Below, one piece after another: positions 1 to 7,135 of a stretch of 64,000 bases of DNA. The DNA is taken from contig CAZSNC010000001.1 of NCBI GenBank assembly GCA_964608405.1, positions 1 through 64,000 on the forward strand, given 5' to 3'. The position numbers and the translations under genes were made by a program. A model generated the notes under the pieces. That model ran no database searches, had not been told where the DNA came from, and saw only the letters and a program-made list of their open reading frames with translations. Numbering within the stretch: the stretch's first letter is position 1; every line of letters begins with the position of its first letter. Source of the DNA: GWB1-38-13 sp964608405. GTDB lineage: Bacteria; Patescibacteriota; Microgenomatia; UBA8517.

Positions 1-1
1 A

Positions 2-310
2 ACCGAATCTGAAATAAGAAGGTTGTGGCCAAATGCAATTCATGTTAACACCTTAAAAGAATTAAGGTCCGGTCAATTAGAACCAGGATTCCCCTATTGT
101 ACCCGTCTAAGAACAAAGGAGTTGGGTAATCGCGGTTTTTATGAAGTCGGCTGGGTCGGAAACTGCCCAAATCAACTTCCGGACGGAAGTTGTAAACATC
201 ACGCCGAAAGGGAACACGCTGCAAGAAACTTTATTTACGGATCAAAAGAGTGCAACAAAGTAAGAATTTCGTATGGTCTGCCTCCTGTATTTGTCGAACC
301 TGTCGAATAA
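2..310 (+). CDS. Hypothetical protein, 5' end outside the window
   Basis: The reading frame is open to the first base of the window, so the true start lies upstream; a TTG at 23 is only an internal candidate. The visible part has about 100 residues with four cysteines (in PYC, GNC, GSC and KEC) and an HHAEREHAARNF segment, which could suggest metal binding or a small secreted disulfide domain. I do not recognise the family. It ends 57 bases before a small ORF on the same strand, with a possible extended -10 box in between. No signal peptide can be judged because the N-terminus is missing. Confidence 0.6.
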   Translation, partial: TESEIRRLWPNAIHVNTLKELRSGQLEPGFPYCTRLRTKELGNRGFYEVGWVGNCPNQLPDGSCKHHAEREHAARNFIYGSKECNKVRISYGLPPVFVEPVE

Positions 311-326
311 CCTCCTCCAATGGCAT

Positions 327-334
327 GATATAAT
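327..334 (+). promoter_or_regulatory. Putative extended -10 promoter
   Basis: A TATAAT at 329-334 is preceded by TGA at 326-328, matching the extended -10 form TGN-TATAAT. No good -35 is visible. It lies just before the small ORF at 340/367 and would start transcription near 341. Confidence 0.4.
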
Positions 335-366
335 GAGGTATAAACACAAAATTTTCTACCGAGGAA

Positions 367-513
367 TTGATCAAAGTCTTTCAAAAAAAAGGGGGGCGTG
401 TTGATAAATATTACCTTTGCAATTGGAATAAAAACAAACATGCCGTAGTTTACCTTAAGGGTTGGTTCGGAGGAAAAAATATCCGCGAAGCAATTATGAA
501 AGCACTTGTTTAG
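367..513 (+). CDS. Small hypothetical protein
   Basis: This 48-codon ORF reads from TTG (367) to TAG (511-513) and encodes a mixed-charge peptide with VDKYYLCNWNKNKHAVVYLKGWFGG in its middle third. The frame is open back to a TGA at 334-336, so an ATA at 340 right after the -10 box would give INTKFSTEELIKVF as N-terminus, which looks protein-like. It ends 9 bases before the lysozyme-like gene, so the two may be cotranscribed. Function unknown. The balanced composition argues for a real gene, but the start codon is uncertain. Confidence 0.4.
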   Translation: MIKVFQKKGGRVDKYYLCNWNKNKHAVVYLKGWFGGKNIREAIMKALV

Positions 514-522
514 GTTTCCTTC

Positions 523-1068
523 ATGAAAAGATTTGGAATTATTCTCATTTTCACAGTTATCTTTTCCTTAGTCGGGTATTTCGGAATGGGTTTTATCGAC
601 AGGAATTTCATTCACAAAAGCCAAGTCCTTTCCGATTCGACAGTAGCTACTCCTTCTTCTTTACCTCCATCCCAAACGGCAACACCAATTCCCAGTCCGA
701 CATCTACTCCACTTCCTTCGGTAACAGCAAAACCCAAACCCACAAATACACCCACACCGGTTCCCCAACCCGAGGTTACGTCTTCCCAAATTCACCAATT
801 TATGGAAAGATTCGCCAATCAATACGCAGTTGATGTTAACGTATTAAGATACATCGCAGTATGCGAATCCGGATTTAACCCTCTCGCAGTCAATGGTCCT
901 TATGCCGGACTTTATCAATTCAACACAACAACTTGGAGAAACAACAGAAAATTGATGGGTGAAGATACAAATCCCGATCTTCGCTTTAACGCTGAAGAAG
1001 CAGTGCAAACAGCAGCCTTTTTAATCTCTCATGGAAAGAAAAGTCTCTGGCCCAACTGCTATCCCTAA
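523..1068 (+). CDS. Membrane-anchored lysozyme-like / transglycosylase-fold protein
   Basis: The protein (181 aa) has an N-terminal membrane segment (about residues 4-26), a Ser/Thr/Pro-rich linker (about 40-85) and a C-terminal lysozyme-like domain. The domain carries IAVCESGFNPLAVNG, where the Glu after Cys is the likely catalytic acid, and GPYAGLYQFNTTTW, typical of the resuscitation-promoting-factor / lytic transglycosylase fold. Two cysteines (in AVCE and WPNC) could form a disulfide. It should act outside the membrane on peptidoglycan. The domain is about 95 residues, close to Rpf-type length. Exact cleavage chemistry is inferred from the fold. Confidence 0.8.
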   Translation: MKRFGIILIFTVIFSLVGYFGMGFIDRNFIHKSQVLSDSTVATPSSLPPSQTATPIPSPTSTPLPSVTAKPKPTNTPTPVPQPEVTSSQIHQFMERFANQYAVDVNVLRYIAVCESGFNPLAVNGPYAGLYQFNTTTWRNNRKLMGEDTNPDLRFNAEEAVQTAAFLISHGKKSLWPNCYP

Positions 1069-1106
1069 ACTTTTTGGGCCTGATCTTTTGACAAATTGGC
1101 AAAAAA

Positions 1107-1140
1107 AATTAAAGGCCAGTTGCTCAACCAGCCTTTAATT
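1107..1140 (-). terminator. Intrinsic terminator, probably bidirectional
   Basis: A 10-bp perfect inverted repeat (AATTAAAGGC at 1107-1116, GCCTTTAATT at 1131-1140) lies between two convergent genes. On the minus strand it runs into a T tract (the A run at 1101-1108), so it mainly terminates the crp/fnr-like gene. On the plus strand the T run at 1149-1154 is weaker and more distant. Confidence 0.75.
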
Positions 1141-1232
1141 GATCAGTTGTTTTTTATAACATTTCATTTTTTTCTCATATGTGACGATATTAATACAATT
1201 TACTGAAAACAATCTGTAATATTAATTACAAA

Positions 1233-1910
1233 CTAAAACGAAAGATACGGAAGGTTGATCTCGTCTCCTAAGTTAGCTTTTTCGGAAAGTTTTTTCAAAT
1301 CCAAGACAATGGTTTTTTTTCCTTTTCTTGATATGAATTTAGCGTTTTCAAGTATTTTAATCTGGATACTCGCAGTTTCGCGGGTTATCCCCGACAAATC
1401 CGCAACATCCTGATGAGTAATAGGGATATCGATGTTCAATTGCCCCCTCTCCTCTTTTCCAAATCTTCCAAGTAACATTAAAAACGTCGAGGCAACTTTT
1501 TGCATTGCAGATCCTTTAATAAGGAAAAAACTCCTCACCAAATACCCTTCGAGTCCTGAAGAAAACTTTTTAATGAGTATGTTCTTAAAATCAATGTCCC
1601 GATCCAAGAACTCCAAGGCTTCCCTAATTGGTGCAATGTTAATCTCAACATCGGTAAATGCTTGAAAATCATATACTATTTCCTTACCTGCCAATATTGT
1701 ACTCAACGGGAAAAAAGAGGAGGGTTTTAATAGATTAATTGTTAATTCACTCCCTTTCTCGTCAATGTAAAAAGATCTGACAATCCCTGACTTCACGAAA
1801 AATACCGATTTTATCTCACTTCCGGAAGATATAATCGTATCTTTTTTCGAATATTTTTTTAACGGATATTTCTTAAAGAAATTATCAATTGAAATTAGGT
1901 CTTCATTCAT
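1233..1910 (-). CDS. Crp/Fnr-family transcriptional regulator
   Basis: The protein (225 aa, normal for the family) has an N-terminal cyclic-nucleotide-binding-like beta barrel (about residues 15-125, with VFFVKSGIVRSFYIDEKG) and a C-terminal winged helix-turn-helix (about 150-215, with ITHQDVADLSGITRETASIQI). No cysteine cluster of the Fnr iron-sulfur type is present, so the effector is unknown. It is divergent from a small membrane protein, with only 11 bases between the start codons, and lies 0.5 kb from superoxide dismutase. A role in redox or envelope stress is a guess from context. Confidence 0.9.
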   Translation of the reverse strand: MNEDLISIDNFFKKYPLKKYSKKDTIISSGSEIKSVFFVKSGIVRSFYIDEKGSELTINLLKPSSFFPLSTILAGKEIVYDFQAFTDVEINIAPIREALEFLDRDIDFKNILIKKFSSGLEGYLVRSFFLIKGSAMQKVASTFLMLLGRFGKEERGQLNIDIPITHQDVADLSGITRETASIQIKILENAKFISRKGKKTIVLDLKKLSEKANLGDEINLPYLSF

Positions 1911-1924
1911 AATATCCCATTATG
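1908..1924. promoter_or_regulatory. Palindrome forming divergent -10 boxes and start codons
   Basis: The perfect palindrome CATAATATCCCATTATG spans the space between two divergent genes. Each CATAAT can serve as a -10 box ending 8 bases before the opposite gene's ATG, and each start codon lies inside the other gene's -10. This would give two leaderless mRNAs, and the symmetry would also suit a dimeric regulator such as the adjacent Crp/Fnr protein. No convincing -35 is seen. Confidence 0.4.
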
Positions 1925-2125
1925 GTAGCATTAACTGAGAACAAAAGAAAAAATATGGCGGACATTATGAACAACTACAAAGTAAATAGATTCCTAAGAA
2001 AGTATGGTCCCCACTTTATTGCGGCAGTTATCCTTCTTCTAATTTCCTTTTTCGATAAGCCCCTGGCGGGTATTCTTCTTATAATGTATATCGCCGTTAC
2101 TGTCATCTTCACACTAAACTGGTAA
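1922..2125 (+). CDS. Small two-TM membrane protein
   Basis: A 67-residue protein with a basic N-terminus and two hydrophobic segments (about residues 33-45 and 48-64, FIAAVILLLISFF and AGILLIMYIAVTVIFTL) joined by a short DKP turn. The start at 1922 fits a leaderless transcript; ATGs at 1955 and 1967 are alternatives. It is divergent from the Crp/Fnr-like gene and may share its control. No family recognised. Confidence 0.6.
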   Translation: MVALTENKRKNMADIMNNYKVNRFLRKYGPHFIAAVILLLISFFDKPLAGILLIMYIAVTVIFTLNW

Positions 2126-2232
2126 GCCCCATCAACATAAAGACACTATATAAGTAAGAAAGATTTCGTTTAATAAACAATCGTCTATTAGTAAAAATTA
2201 TTTTATTAATATTTTTTTAAGCAAAGAAACCT

Positions 2233-2334
2233 TTATACCAAAAATGCTACCAATGCTACCAAAATCATAAAAAAGGCCGTAAAAGAAAAGAACATTGCCA
2301 GGTAAAAAGCTTCTTCACCTCCTGTTCCTAACAT
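2233..2334 (-). CDS. Possible tiny membrane protein
   Basis: A 33-codon minus-strand ORF (ATG at 2334, TAA at 2233) encodes MLGTGGEEAFYLAM followed by a strongly hydrophobic stretch ending VALVAFLV. The frame is open upstream to about 2397 and adds a second hydrophobic segment (ILSIIDILLFIFCPLYS), so an unusual upstream start could give a two-TM protein of about 55 residues. It is divergent from sodA. The TM-loop-TM pattern supports it; the start is unresolved. Confidence 0.35.
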   Translation of the reverse strand: MLGTGGEEAFYLAMFFSFTAFFMILVALVAFLV

Positions 2335-2383
2335 AGAATACAAAGGGCAGAAAATAAATAAAAGAATATCAATAATTGAGAGG

Positions 2384-2405
2384 ATCTGTAGTTTATATTA
2401 CAGAT
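2384..2405. promoter_or_regulatory. Inverted repeat, putative operator before sodA
   Basis: ATCTGTA at 2384-2390 and TACAGAT at 2399-2405 form a 7-bp palindrome with an 8-base spacer. It lies just upstream of the extended -10 of sodA, over the -35 position, where an activator or repressor could bind. The spacing resembles a dimeric helix-turn-helix site, and the nearby Crp/Fnr protein is a candidate; this is unproven. Confidence 0.4.
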
Positions 2406-2419
2406 TTTACATTTTCAAG

Positions 2420-2428
2420 TGTTAGAAT
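2420..2428 (+). promoter_or_regulatory. Extended -10 promoter of sodA
   Basis: TGT-TAGAAT at 2420-2428 matches an extended -10. It ends 8 bases before the ATG at 2437, so the transcript would start at or next to the start codon. Confidence 0.5.
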
Positions 2429-2436
2429 TAACAATA

Positions 2437-3045
2437 ATGTTTACACTTCCAAAATTGGATTATGGATATGATGCACTGGAGCCCTATATCGATAGGTTGA
2501 CCATGGAAATTCATCACACCAAACACCACCAAGCATATACAAACAATCTTAACGATACATTAAGAGATTATCCCGACCTGCAAACAATGAATATCGAAGA
2601 TATATTAAGAAATGTTTCGGTTATTCCCGAAAATATTAGAGGTAAAGTTGTTAACAATGGTGGTGGGTATCACAACCATAATCTTTTCTGGAAATATATG
2701 GGTCTGAAAAAAACCACACCGTCCAATTCCTTTCAGGAACTAATCGATTCCACATTCGGAAGTGTGGATATTCTTAAAGAGAAATTTTCAACCGCTGCCA
2801 TAAACCACTTTGGAAGTGGATGGGCATGGTTGGTTTTGGACAATAATTCCCTGAAAATATTAAGTACACCAAATCAAAACAATCCCATCTCGAACGGAAA
2901 AACCCCAATATTCGGAATTGACGTTTGGGAACATGCATATTACTTGAAATATCAAAACAAAAGATCCGATTACATCAATGCATGGTGGAATGTTGTAAAT
3001 TGGGATTATATATCTTCAGATTTTGAAAGATTTACAAATTCGTAA
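2437..3045 (+). CDS. sodA: Superoxide dismutase, Mn type
   Basis: Converts superoxide to oxygen and hydrogen peroxide in the cytoplasm. The start at 2437 (MFTLPKLDYGYDALEP) matches the family N-terminus better than the GTG at 2419. Metal ligands appear as His near residue 26-27 (EIHHTKHH), His81 (GGGYHNHNLFW), Asp162 and His166 (GIDVWEHAYYL). Gly77 and the glutamine in TPNQNNP (about 147) are the pattern of Mn rather than Fe enzymes. Length (202 aa) is normal. It stands alone behind its own promoter and an inverted repeat. It suggests exposure to oxygen in an otherwise small genome. Confidence 0.95.
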   Translation: MFTLPKLDYGYDALEPYIDRLTMEIHHTKHHQAYTNNLNDTLRDYPDLQTMNIEDILRNVSVIPENIRGKVVNNGGGYHNHNLFWKYMGLKKTTPSNSFQELIDSTFGSVDILKEKFSTAAINHFGSGWAWLVLDNNSLKILSTPNQNNPISNGKTPIFGIDVWEHAYYLKYQNKRSDYINAWWNVVNWDYISSDFERFTNS

Positions 3046-3064
3046 CATTTTTTGCTTACTAGGG

Positions 3065-3070
3065 TATAAT
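3065..3070 (+). promoter_or_regulatory. -10 box, leaderless lipoprotein gene
   Basis: A perfect TATAAT at 3065-3070 ends 7 bases before the ATG at 3078, which places the predicted transcription start on the start codon. No good -35 at the usual spacing. Confidence 0.5.
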
Positions 3071-3077
3071 ACCTTTG

Positions 3078-3854
3078 ATGACAAAAATTTCCAGGGAACG
3101 GTTCCTAAGATTGTCGGCAGCAGTAACTGCTGCCCTTGTAGTAGGCTCTTGTAGTAAAACACCCCAGGAAGCAGAGGATTCTCTCGAAAAAACCACCAAT
3201 TGGCTTGATAATATGGCAGATGCGCTCGGCTCAACAGAAACTACCGTAGCAACAAAAATTCAAACTCCAACACCCGAGGGAGCGACAATCACACCAAAAC
3301 CGTCAAATACACCCGAAATCCCCACACCCTCATTTGATTTGGAAGACAATGAAAATCTGCAAAAGATCCGGGAAACCAACAGTGGAGAAATAATCAGCCT
3401 TAAGAAACTCAAGGTATCATATGTTGTAAAAATTCCGCGACCTCTTGTTCCCGATGCAGTATATGCGGTAGGGGCTATAGAAAAAAACGGTGAGGAAAAA
3501 GGAGTTGTGATAATTGAAAACTTTGATTGTGGGTTGGAGAACCTTCAAAAGGCAAATAAACTTGGTGATCCGCTTGGTTCAGATAAAACACCTGCCGTAA
3601 GCGGTCTTTGGAAGCCAAATACGCGATTTGATGAAATCGGTGGAAAAATGTTCGTCGAGTCTTCAGTTGGCACAATTGCCGTTGTAACGGGAACATCCTA
3701 CCGATTGGACGAAAACGAAACGGCCATCGAATGCCCTAAAAATTCCATTTTTAGGGGCACTGGAGATTTACCGGAAAAGCTGGCACGCGAAGCGGGTAAA
3801 ATTATCAGAGATGTCATCGAAGGATTTAAAGAAGGTTACTTTGAGGAAAATTAA
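3078..3854 (+). CDS. Putative lipoprotein of unknown function
   Basis: The protein (258 aa from ATG 3078) has an Arg-containing N-region (SRERFLRLS), a hydrophobic stretch and a lipobox-like VVGSC near residue 26, so it is probably lipid-anchored outside the membrane. A Thr/Pro-rich linker (about 63-85) leads to a C-terminal domain of about 170 residues with two cysteines (in FDCG and IECP). I do not recognise that domain. An SRERFLR-type start before a lipobox can resemble Tat signals, but no RR pair is present. It is followed by glgP 74 bases downstream. Confidence 0.65.
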   Translation: MTKISRERFLRLSAAVTAALVVGSCSKTPQEAEDSLEKTTNWLDNMADALGSTETTVATKIQTPTPEGATITPKPSNTPEIPTPSFDLEDNENLQKIRETNSGEIISLKKLKVSYVVKIPRPLVPDAVYAVGAIEKNGEEKGVVIIENFDCGLENLQKANKLGDPLGSDKTPAVSGLWKPNTRFDEIGGKMFVESSVGTIAVVTGTSYRLDENETAIECPKNSIFRGTGDLPEKLAREAGKIIRDVIEGFKEGYFEEN

Positions 3855-3913
3855 TAAATATTTCCCGCTTCCCCGTCCACAAAACAATCCGTATTTATTA
3901 AAACCCCACCAGG

Positions 3914-3922
3914 TGCTAAATT
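3914..3922 (+). promoter_or_regulatory. Extended -10 promoter of the glucan phosphorylase
   Basis: TGC-TAAATT at 3914-3922 ends 6 bases before the ATG at 3929, predicting a leaderless mRNA. The -35 region is weak. Confidence 0.4.
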
Positions 3923-3928
3923 TATAGT

Positions 3929-5569
3929 ATGCCTGCCACTCCAAAAGAACCCATTGCATTTTTCAGTGCCGAATTTGCCATCGACAGCGACCTTCCCACC
4001 TATTCGGGCGGATTGGGAGTATTGGCAGCAGATATTATTAGTGAGGCTGCGGATCAAAATATTCCGATGATAGGAATAGGAATACTTTATAAAGGTAAAG
4101 AATTTGTCCAGCATATCACAGGAAACGGACAGGAAGAAAAACGCGATTCTCAATTCGACCATGACACATCCTTTTTAAGACAAACGACTGTTAACGGAAG
4201 ACCTGTAATTCTGAAAATGCAATTTGGCGATGAAATCGTCTCGATCAAGGCGTATCACACAAGGCTCGGTGATAATGTCACCTTATATTTTCTTTCAACG
4301 GATATCGACGGAAACCCGCCCGAGTGGATTTCCGACATGGATGCTCTTTACCACGGTGACACAAACTCGCAAATCAGACAGCAAATAATATTAGGAGTTG
4401 GCGGTATAAGACTCCTCAGAGAGCTGGGGATTAATCCAAACGTCTATCACATAAACGAAGGAAGGCCGGGCTTTATTATCTGGGAACTTACAAGAAATAT
4501 TATGGATAAGGAAAAAATAGACTTTGACGATGCCTGGAAAAAAGCAAAAGAAAAAATTGTATATACCAACCACACTTTAGTACGTGCCGGAAATTTGGAG
4601 TATCCCGCCGAGTCCATCACAAACTGGGCAAAGCATTTTTCACCCACCCTTGGAGTAAATACCCAAGCTTTAATTAAAGACGGACTGATCAATCACCAAA
4701 CATTTAGTATCACTTTATTTGCTTTAAATATTTCCCGGACAAAAAATGCCGTAAGTAAAGTACATTTTGAAAATTCCAAAAAAGAGTGGCCAAATTTCGA
4801 GTGGAAATATGTTACAAACGGAGTATATCTTCCAAGATGGCAGGATAGCGATTTCAGAAAAGAAAATATAAGCGATAGGGAAATGTGGGATCTTCACATG
4901 TCAAAAAAACACGAATTGGCAAAAACCGTACTTGAAAGAACAGGGATCGGATATGATCCAAACAAACTTATTATTACCTGGTCGAGAAGACTTGCCGATT
5001 ACAAACAACCAAGAGTGATCTTTACCGACCTTGTCAGGCTTAAAAAAATAATCCAAAACCAGGACCGGCCTGTCCAGATTCTGTATTCCGGCAATTCCCA
5101 CTCCGCTGATCCTAACGCAAAGGGGATTATTGAAGAAATCATTAAAATTATGTCCACAACCCTGGCGGGAAGTGCCATATTCATTCCCAACTACAATGTA
5201 TCTCTTGCCAACCACTTAACATCTGGTTCTGATATTTGGCTAAACACTCCACAGGGAAATCTTGAAGCAAGTGGAACATCGGGAATGAAAGCAATTTCAA
5301 ACGGTGTTTTAAACTGTACCGTTTTGGACGGGTGGACGTACGAAGCCGACTGGACAGACACGGGTTGGGTACTTGATGCGGGCAATGTTGCACAGGATTT
5401 TTATAACAAACTGGAAATGGAAATCGCACCTCTTTATTTTGAGAGAGATAAAAATGGATTACCCATCAGGTGGATTACCAGAATGAGAAGATCCATTTCT
5501 CTTGCAAAGAATTTTTCGACAGAGAGAGTGCTTTCGGAATATTGTAAAAAGATTTACAAATTACTTTAA
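3929..5569 (+). CDS. glgP: Short alpha-glucan phosphorylase (GT35)
   Basis: Releases glucose 1-phosphate from alpha-1,4-glucan or maltodextrin using phosphate and pyridoxal phosphate. Family marks include AFFSAEFAIDSDLPTYSGGLGVLAAD at the N-terminus, VYHINEGRPGF near 170, WSRRLADYKQ near 350 and EASGTSGMKAISNGVLN near 450, whose lysine is the expected PLP-binding residue. At 546 aa it belongs to the compact bacterial/archaeal branch rather than the 800-residue type. Its 3' end overlaps the convergent response regulator by 9 bases. No other glycogen gene is in view, so the substrate could be scavenged glucan. Confidence 0.92.
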   Translation: MPATPKEPIAFFSAEFAIDSDLPTYSGGLGVLAADIISEAADQNIPMIGIGILYKGKEFVQHITGNGQEEKRDSQFDHDTSFLRQTTVNGRPVILKMQFGDEIVSIKAYHTRLGDNVTLYFLSTDIDGNPPEWISDMDALYHGDTNSQIRQQIILGVGGIRLLRELGINPNVYHINEGRPGFIIWELTRNIMDKEKIDFDDAWKKAKEKIVYTNHTLVRAGNLEYPAESITNWAKHFSPTLGVNTQALIKDGLINHQTFSITLFALNISRTKNAVSKVHFENSKKEWPNFEWKYVTNGVYLPRWQDSDFRKENISDREMWDLHMSKKHELAKTVLERTGIGYDPNKLIITWSRRLADYKQPRVIFTDLVRLKKIIQNQDRPVQILYSGNSHSADPNAKGIIEEIIKIMSTTLAGSAIFIPNYNVSLANHLTSGSDIWLNTPQGNLEASGTSGMKAISNGVLNCTVLDGWTYEADWTDTGWVLDAGNVAQDFYNKLEMEIAPLYFERDKNGLPIRWITRMRRSISLAKNFSTERVLSEYCKKIYKLL

Positions 5570-5980
5570 ATACGCTTTCACTTTCGTCACCACTTCTTCC
5601 GGGGTCTGCATTGCCTTAATTAAATAATCCAATGCCCCAAGTTTTAATACCTTATTTTTCTCCTCCGTTTCGGCCAAATTAGTAAGTGCAATTACTTTTG
5701 TAATCTTTCCCTTTTCGTCTCCCCTCAGTTTTGCTAAAAGCTCGGAACCGGAAAGTCTCGGAAGCATCAAGTCAAGAAGGATTATATCTATTTTTTCCTG
5801 CAAAGCCATTTTAAGACCGTCCTCACCATTAAGAGCAGTATATACATTGAAACCTTCAAATTTAAACTTTTCCGAATACATCTTGCTCAACACCGGATCA
5901 TCCTCAACAATCAATATCGTAGGAATTTTTTTTAAATCCACCTGATCGGCTTCTTTTACCGAAGTATCATCATTTTGCAT
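5561..5980 (-). CDS. REC-only response regulator
   Basis: A CheY-like receiver domain with no output domain (139 aa). The acidic pocket is VEDD (about 25-28), the phosphoacceptor Asp70 lies in LLDLMLP, the Thr in IALTN and the Lys in DYLIKAM complete the active site. A hydrophilic 18-residue N-terminal extension precedes the domain. Start ATG 5980 is chosen because a -10 box ends 7 bases before it; an in-frame ATG at 5989 overlaps that box. It resembles the second regulator at 6703-7125, so the two are probably paralogues serving the same kinase or motility system. Confidence 0.9.
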   Translation of the reverse strand: MQNDDTSVKEADQVDLKKIPTILIVEDDPVLSKMYSEKFKFEGFNVYTALNGEDGLKMALQEKIDIILLDLMLPRLSGSELLAKLRGDEKGKITKVIALTNLAETEEKNKVLKLGALDYLIKAMQTPEEVVTKVKAYLK

Positions 5981-5987
5981 ATAGTTC

Positions 5988-6016
5988 ATAATAAAGCAAA
6001 AAGTTGCTCTTGTTAA
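5988..6016 (-). promoter_or_regulatory. Promoter of the REC-only regulator
   Basis: TTAACA (6016-6011) and TATTAT (5993-5988) on the minus strand are separated by 17 bases. The -10 ends 7 bases before ATG 5980. The -35 overlaps the -35 of the divergent promoter on the plus strand. Confidence 0.55.
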
Positions 6017-6038
6017 GAGAACATTCAGGAAATATAAT
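6010..6038 (+). promoter_or_regulatory. Promoter of the secreted protein at 6051
   Basis: TTGTTA (6010-6015) and TATAAT (6033-6038) are separated by 17 bases; the ATG at 6051 follows 12 bases after the -10, leaving a leader of about 5 bases. Confidence 0.6.
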
Positions 6039-6050
6039 ACTATTATTGGT

Positions 6051-6650
6051 ATGAAAAAGGTATCAAAACTGCTTTTGTTTTTCTTCCTGCTTTTTTTTGG
6101 TTATAAAATTACTTCCGCGTCAGAAGGAACATTCGAACTTCGCAGTACCGATGTAAACAAATACAAATGTTTTGCAGCTTCACTGCAAATGCAAAATCTA
6201 ACATATAAAGTGCTTATTTCCTGCAGAAATATCATATTCCCCGTCGACGATACAATCTATACCTACGTTTTGTGGGCCAACCCTAAAGACGGAGGAAATG
6301 TGCTTAAACTCGGATCGATAGGCCTCGGAAGAGGTGAATATTCCGTTAAAAGTGCATTTACGTCCCTTTTTATTACCGCAGAACAAAACGGCGCAGTTAA
6401 AGCTCCAGCCGGAAAAGTTGTCATGAGAGGCAGTATTAAACCTGTTACATTTCTCGAGAAAGAGATAACCGTTACACCGGGGAGCGATACGGACAAGAAC
6501 CAAGAAAGTGAAGAAGCAGTTGAACCAACACCAACAAAATCATCCGTTAGAGACAGACTTTTGACAGGTATTAAAAGGGCCGGATTGGCATCGGGTTTAG
6601 CACTGGTTGCAATCTTGGGACTGGTTTTTGTCCTCACAAGACCGAAATAA
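6051..6650 (+). CDS. Secreted, C-terminally anchored protein of unknown function
   Basis: The protein (199 aa) has a clear signal peptide (KKVSKLLLFFFLLFFGYKITSAS, cleavage near residue 24), an extracytoplasmic domain of about 115 residues with two cysteines (in KCF and SCR), a short acidic/Thr-Pro linker and a C-terminal membrane helix (about 175-195, ASGLALVAILGLVFVL) followed by a basic tail. This is a sortase-like layout without a visible LPXTG. No known family is recognised. It lies between two REC-only regulators, which may point to a surface function they control. Confidence 0.7.
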   Translation: MKKVSKLLLFFFLLFFGYKITSASEGTFELRSTDVNKYKCFAASLQMQNLTYKVLISCRNIIFPVDDTIYTYVLWANPKDGGNVLKLGSIGLGRGEYSVKSAFTSLFITAEQNGAVKAPAGKVVMRGSIKPVTFLEKEITVTPGSDTDKNQESEEAVEPTPTKSSVRDRLLTGIKRAGLASGLALVAILGLVFVLTRPK

Positions 6651-6702
6651 AGCATCTCACCATACAATAAGATAAAAAGGTAATTGGTATAAAGAAAGGG
6701 TC

Positions 6703-7125
6703 TCAAGATGTATATTTTCTAACAATTTCAACAACTTGCCCTGGAGTGTAGTCGGATTTTACTAAATAATCTTTTGCACCATATCCCAAAACCGTTTGTT
6801 CATCGCTTTTGCCACTGAGATTTGTTAGTGCAATAACCGGTAGGTTCTTCCCTTTCTCATCCTGCCGCAAACGTGCCAAAAGATCAACTCCGGAGAGTTT
6901 GGGAATTAAAATATCCAAAAGCATCAAATCAACTTTCTGGGTTAATGCCATATTAAGTCCCTGTAAACCGTCTTCAGCATGTAGGACATTAAAGCCCTCA
7001 ATTGACAGCTTTTCTTTATAAATACCCGCTATAAACGGATCGTCTTCAATCAGAAGTATCGTCTTCTTATCCTCTTGGGGATTTGCCGCATTTGAGGCCT
7101 GTTGGTTTACAGCATCGTCTGTCAT
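6703..7125 (-). CDS. REC-only response regulator
   Basis: A stand-alone receiver domain of 140 residues: acidic pair in IEDDP (about 27-29), phosphoacceptor Asp71 in LLDILIP, Thr in IALTN and Lys in DYLVKSD. There is no DNA-binding domain, so output must go through protein contact. It starts 10 bases downstream of the histidine kinase stop and is almost certainly cotranscribed with it as its cognate partner. It is similar throughout to the regulator at 5561-5980. Confidence 0.92.
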   Translation of the reverse strand: MTDDAVNQQASNAANPQEDKKTILLIEDDPFIAGIYKEKLSIEGFNVLHAEDGLQGLNMALTQKVDLMLLDILIPKLSGVDLLARLRQDEKGKNLPVIALTNLSGKSDEQTVLGYGAKDYLVKSDYTPGQVVEIVRKYTS

Positions 7126-7135
7126 ACAACTTTCA

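Noticed and set aside
462..833. A 123-codon plus-strand frame rich in Ser and Phe
   Set aside because: It overlaps the lysozyme-like gene in another frame and has no family features; the wall-hydrolase frame is clearly the coding one.
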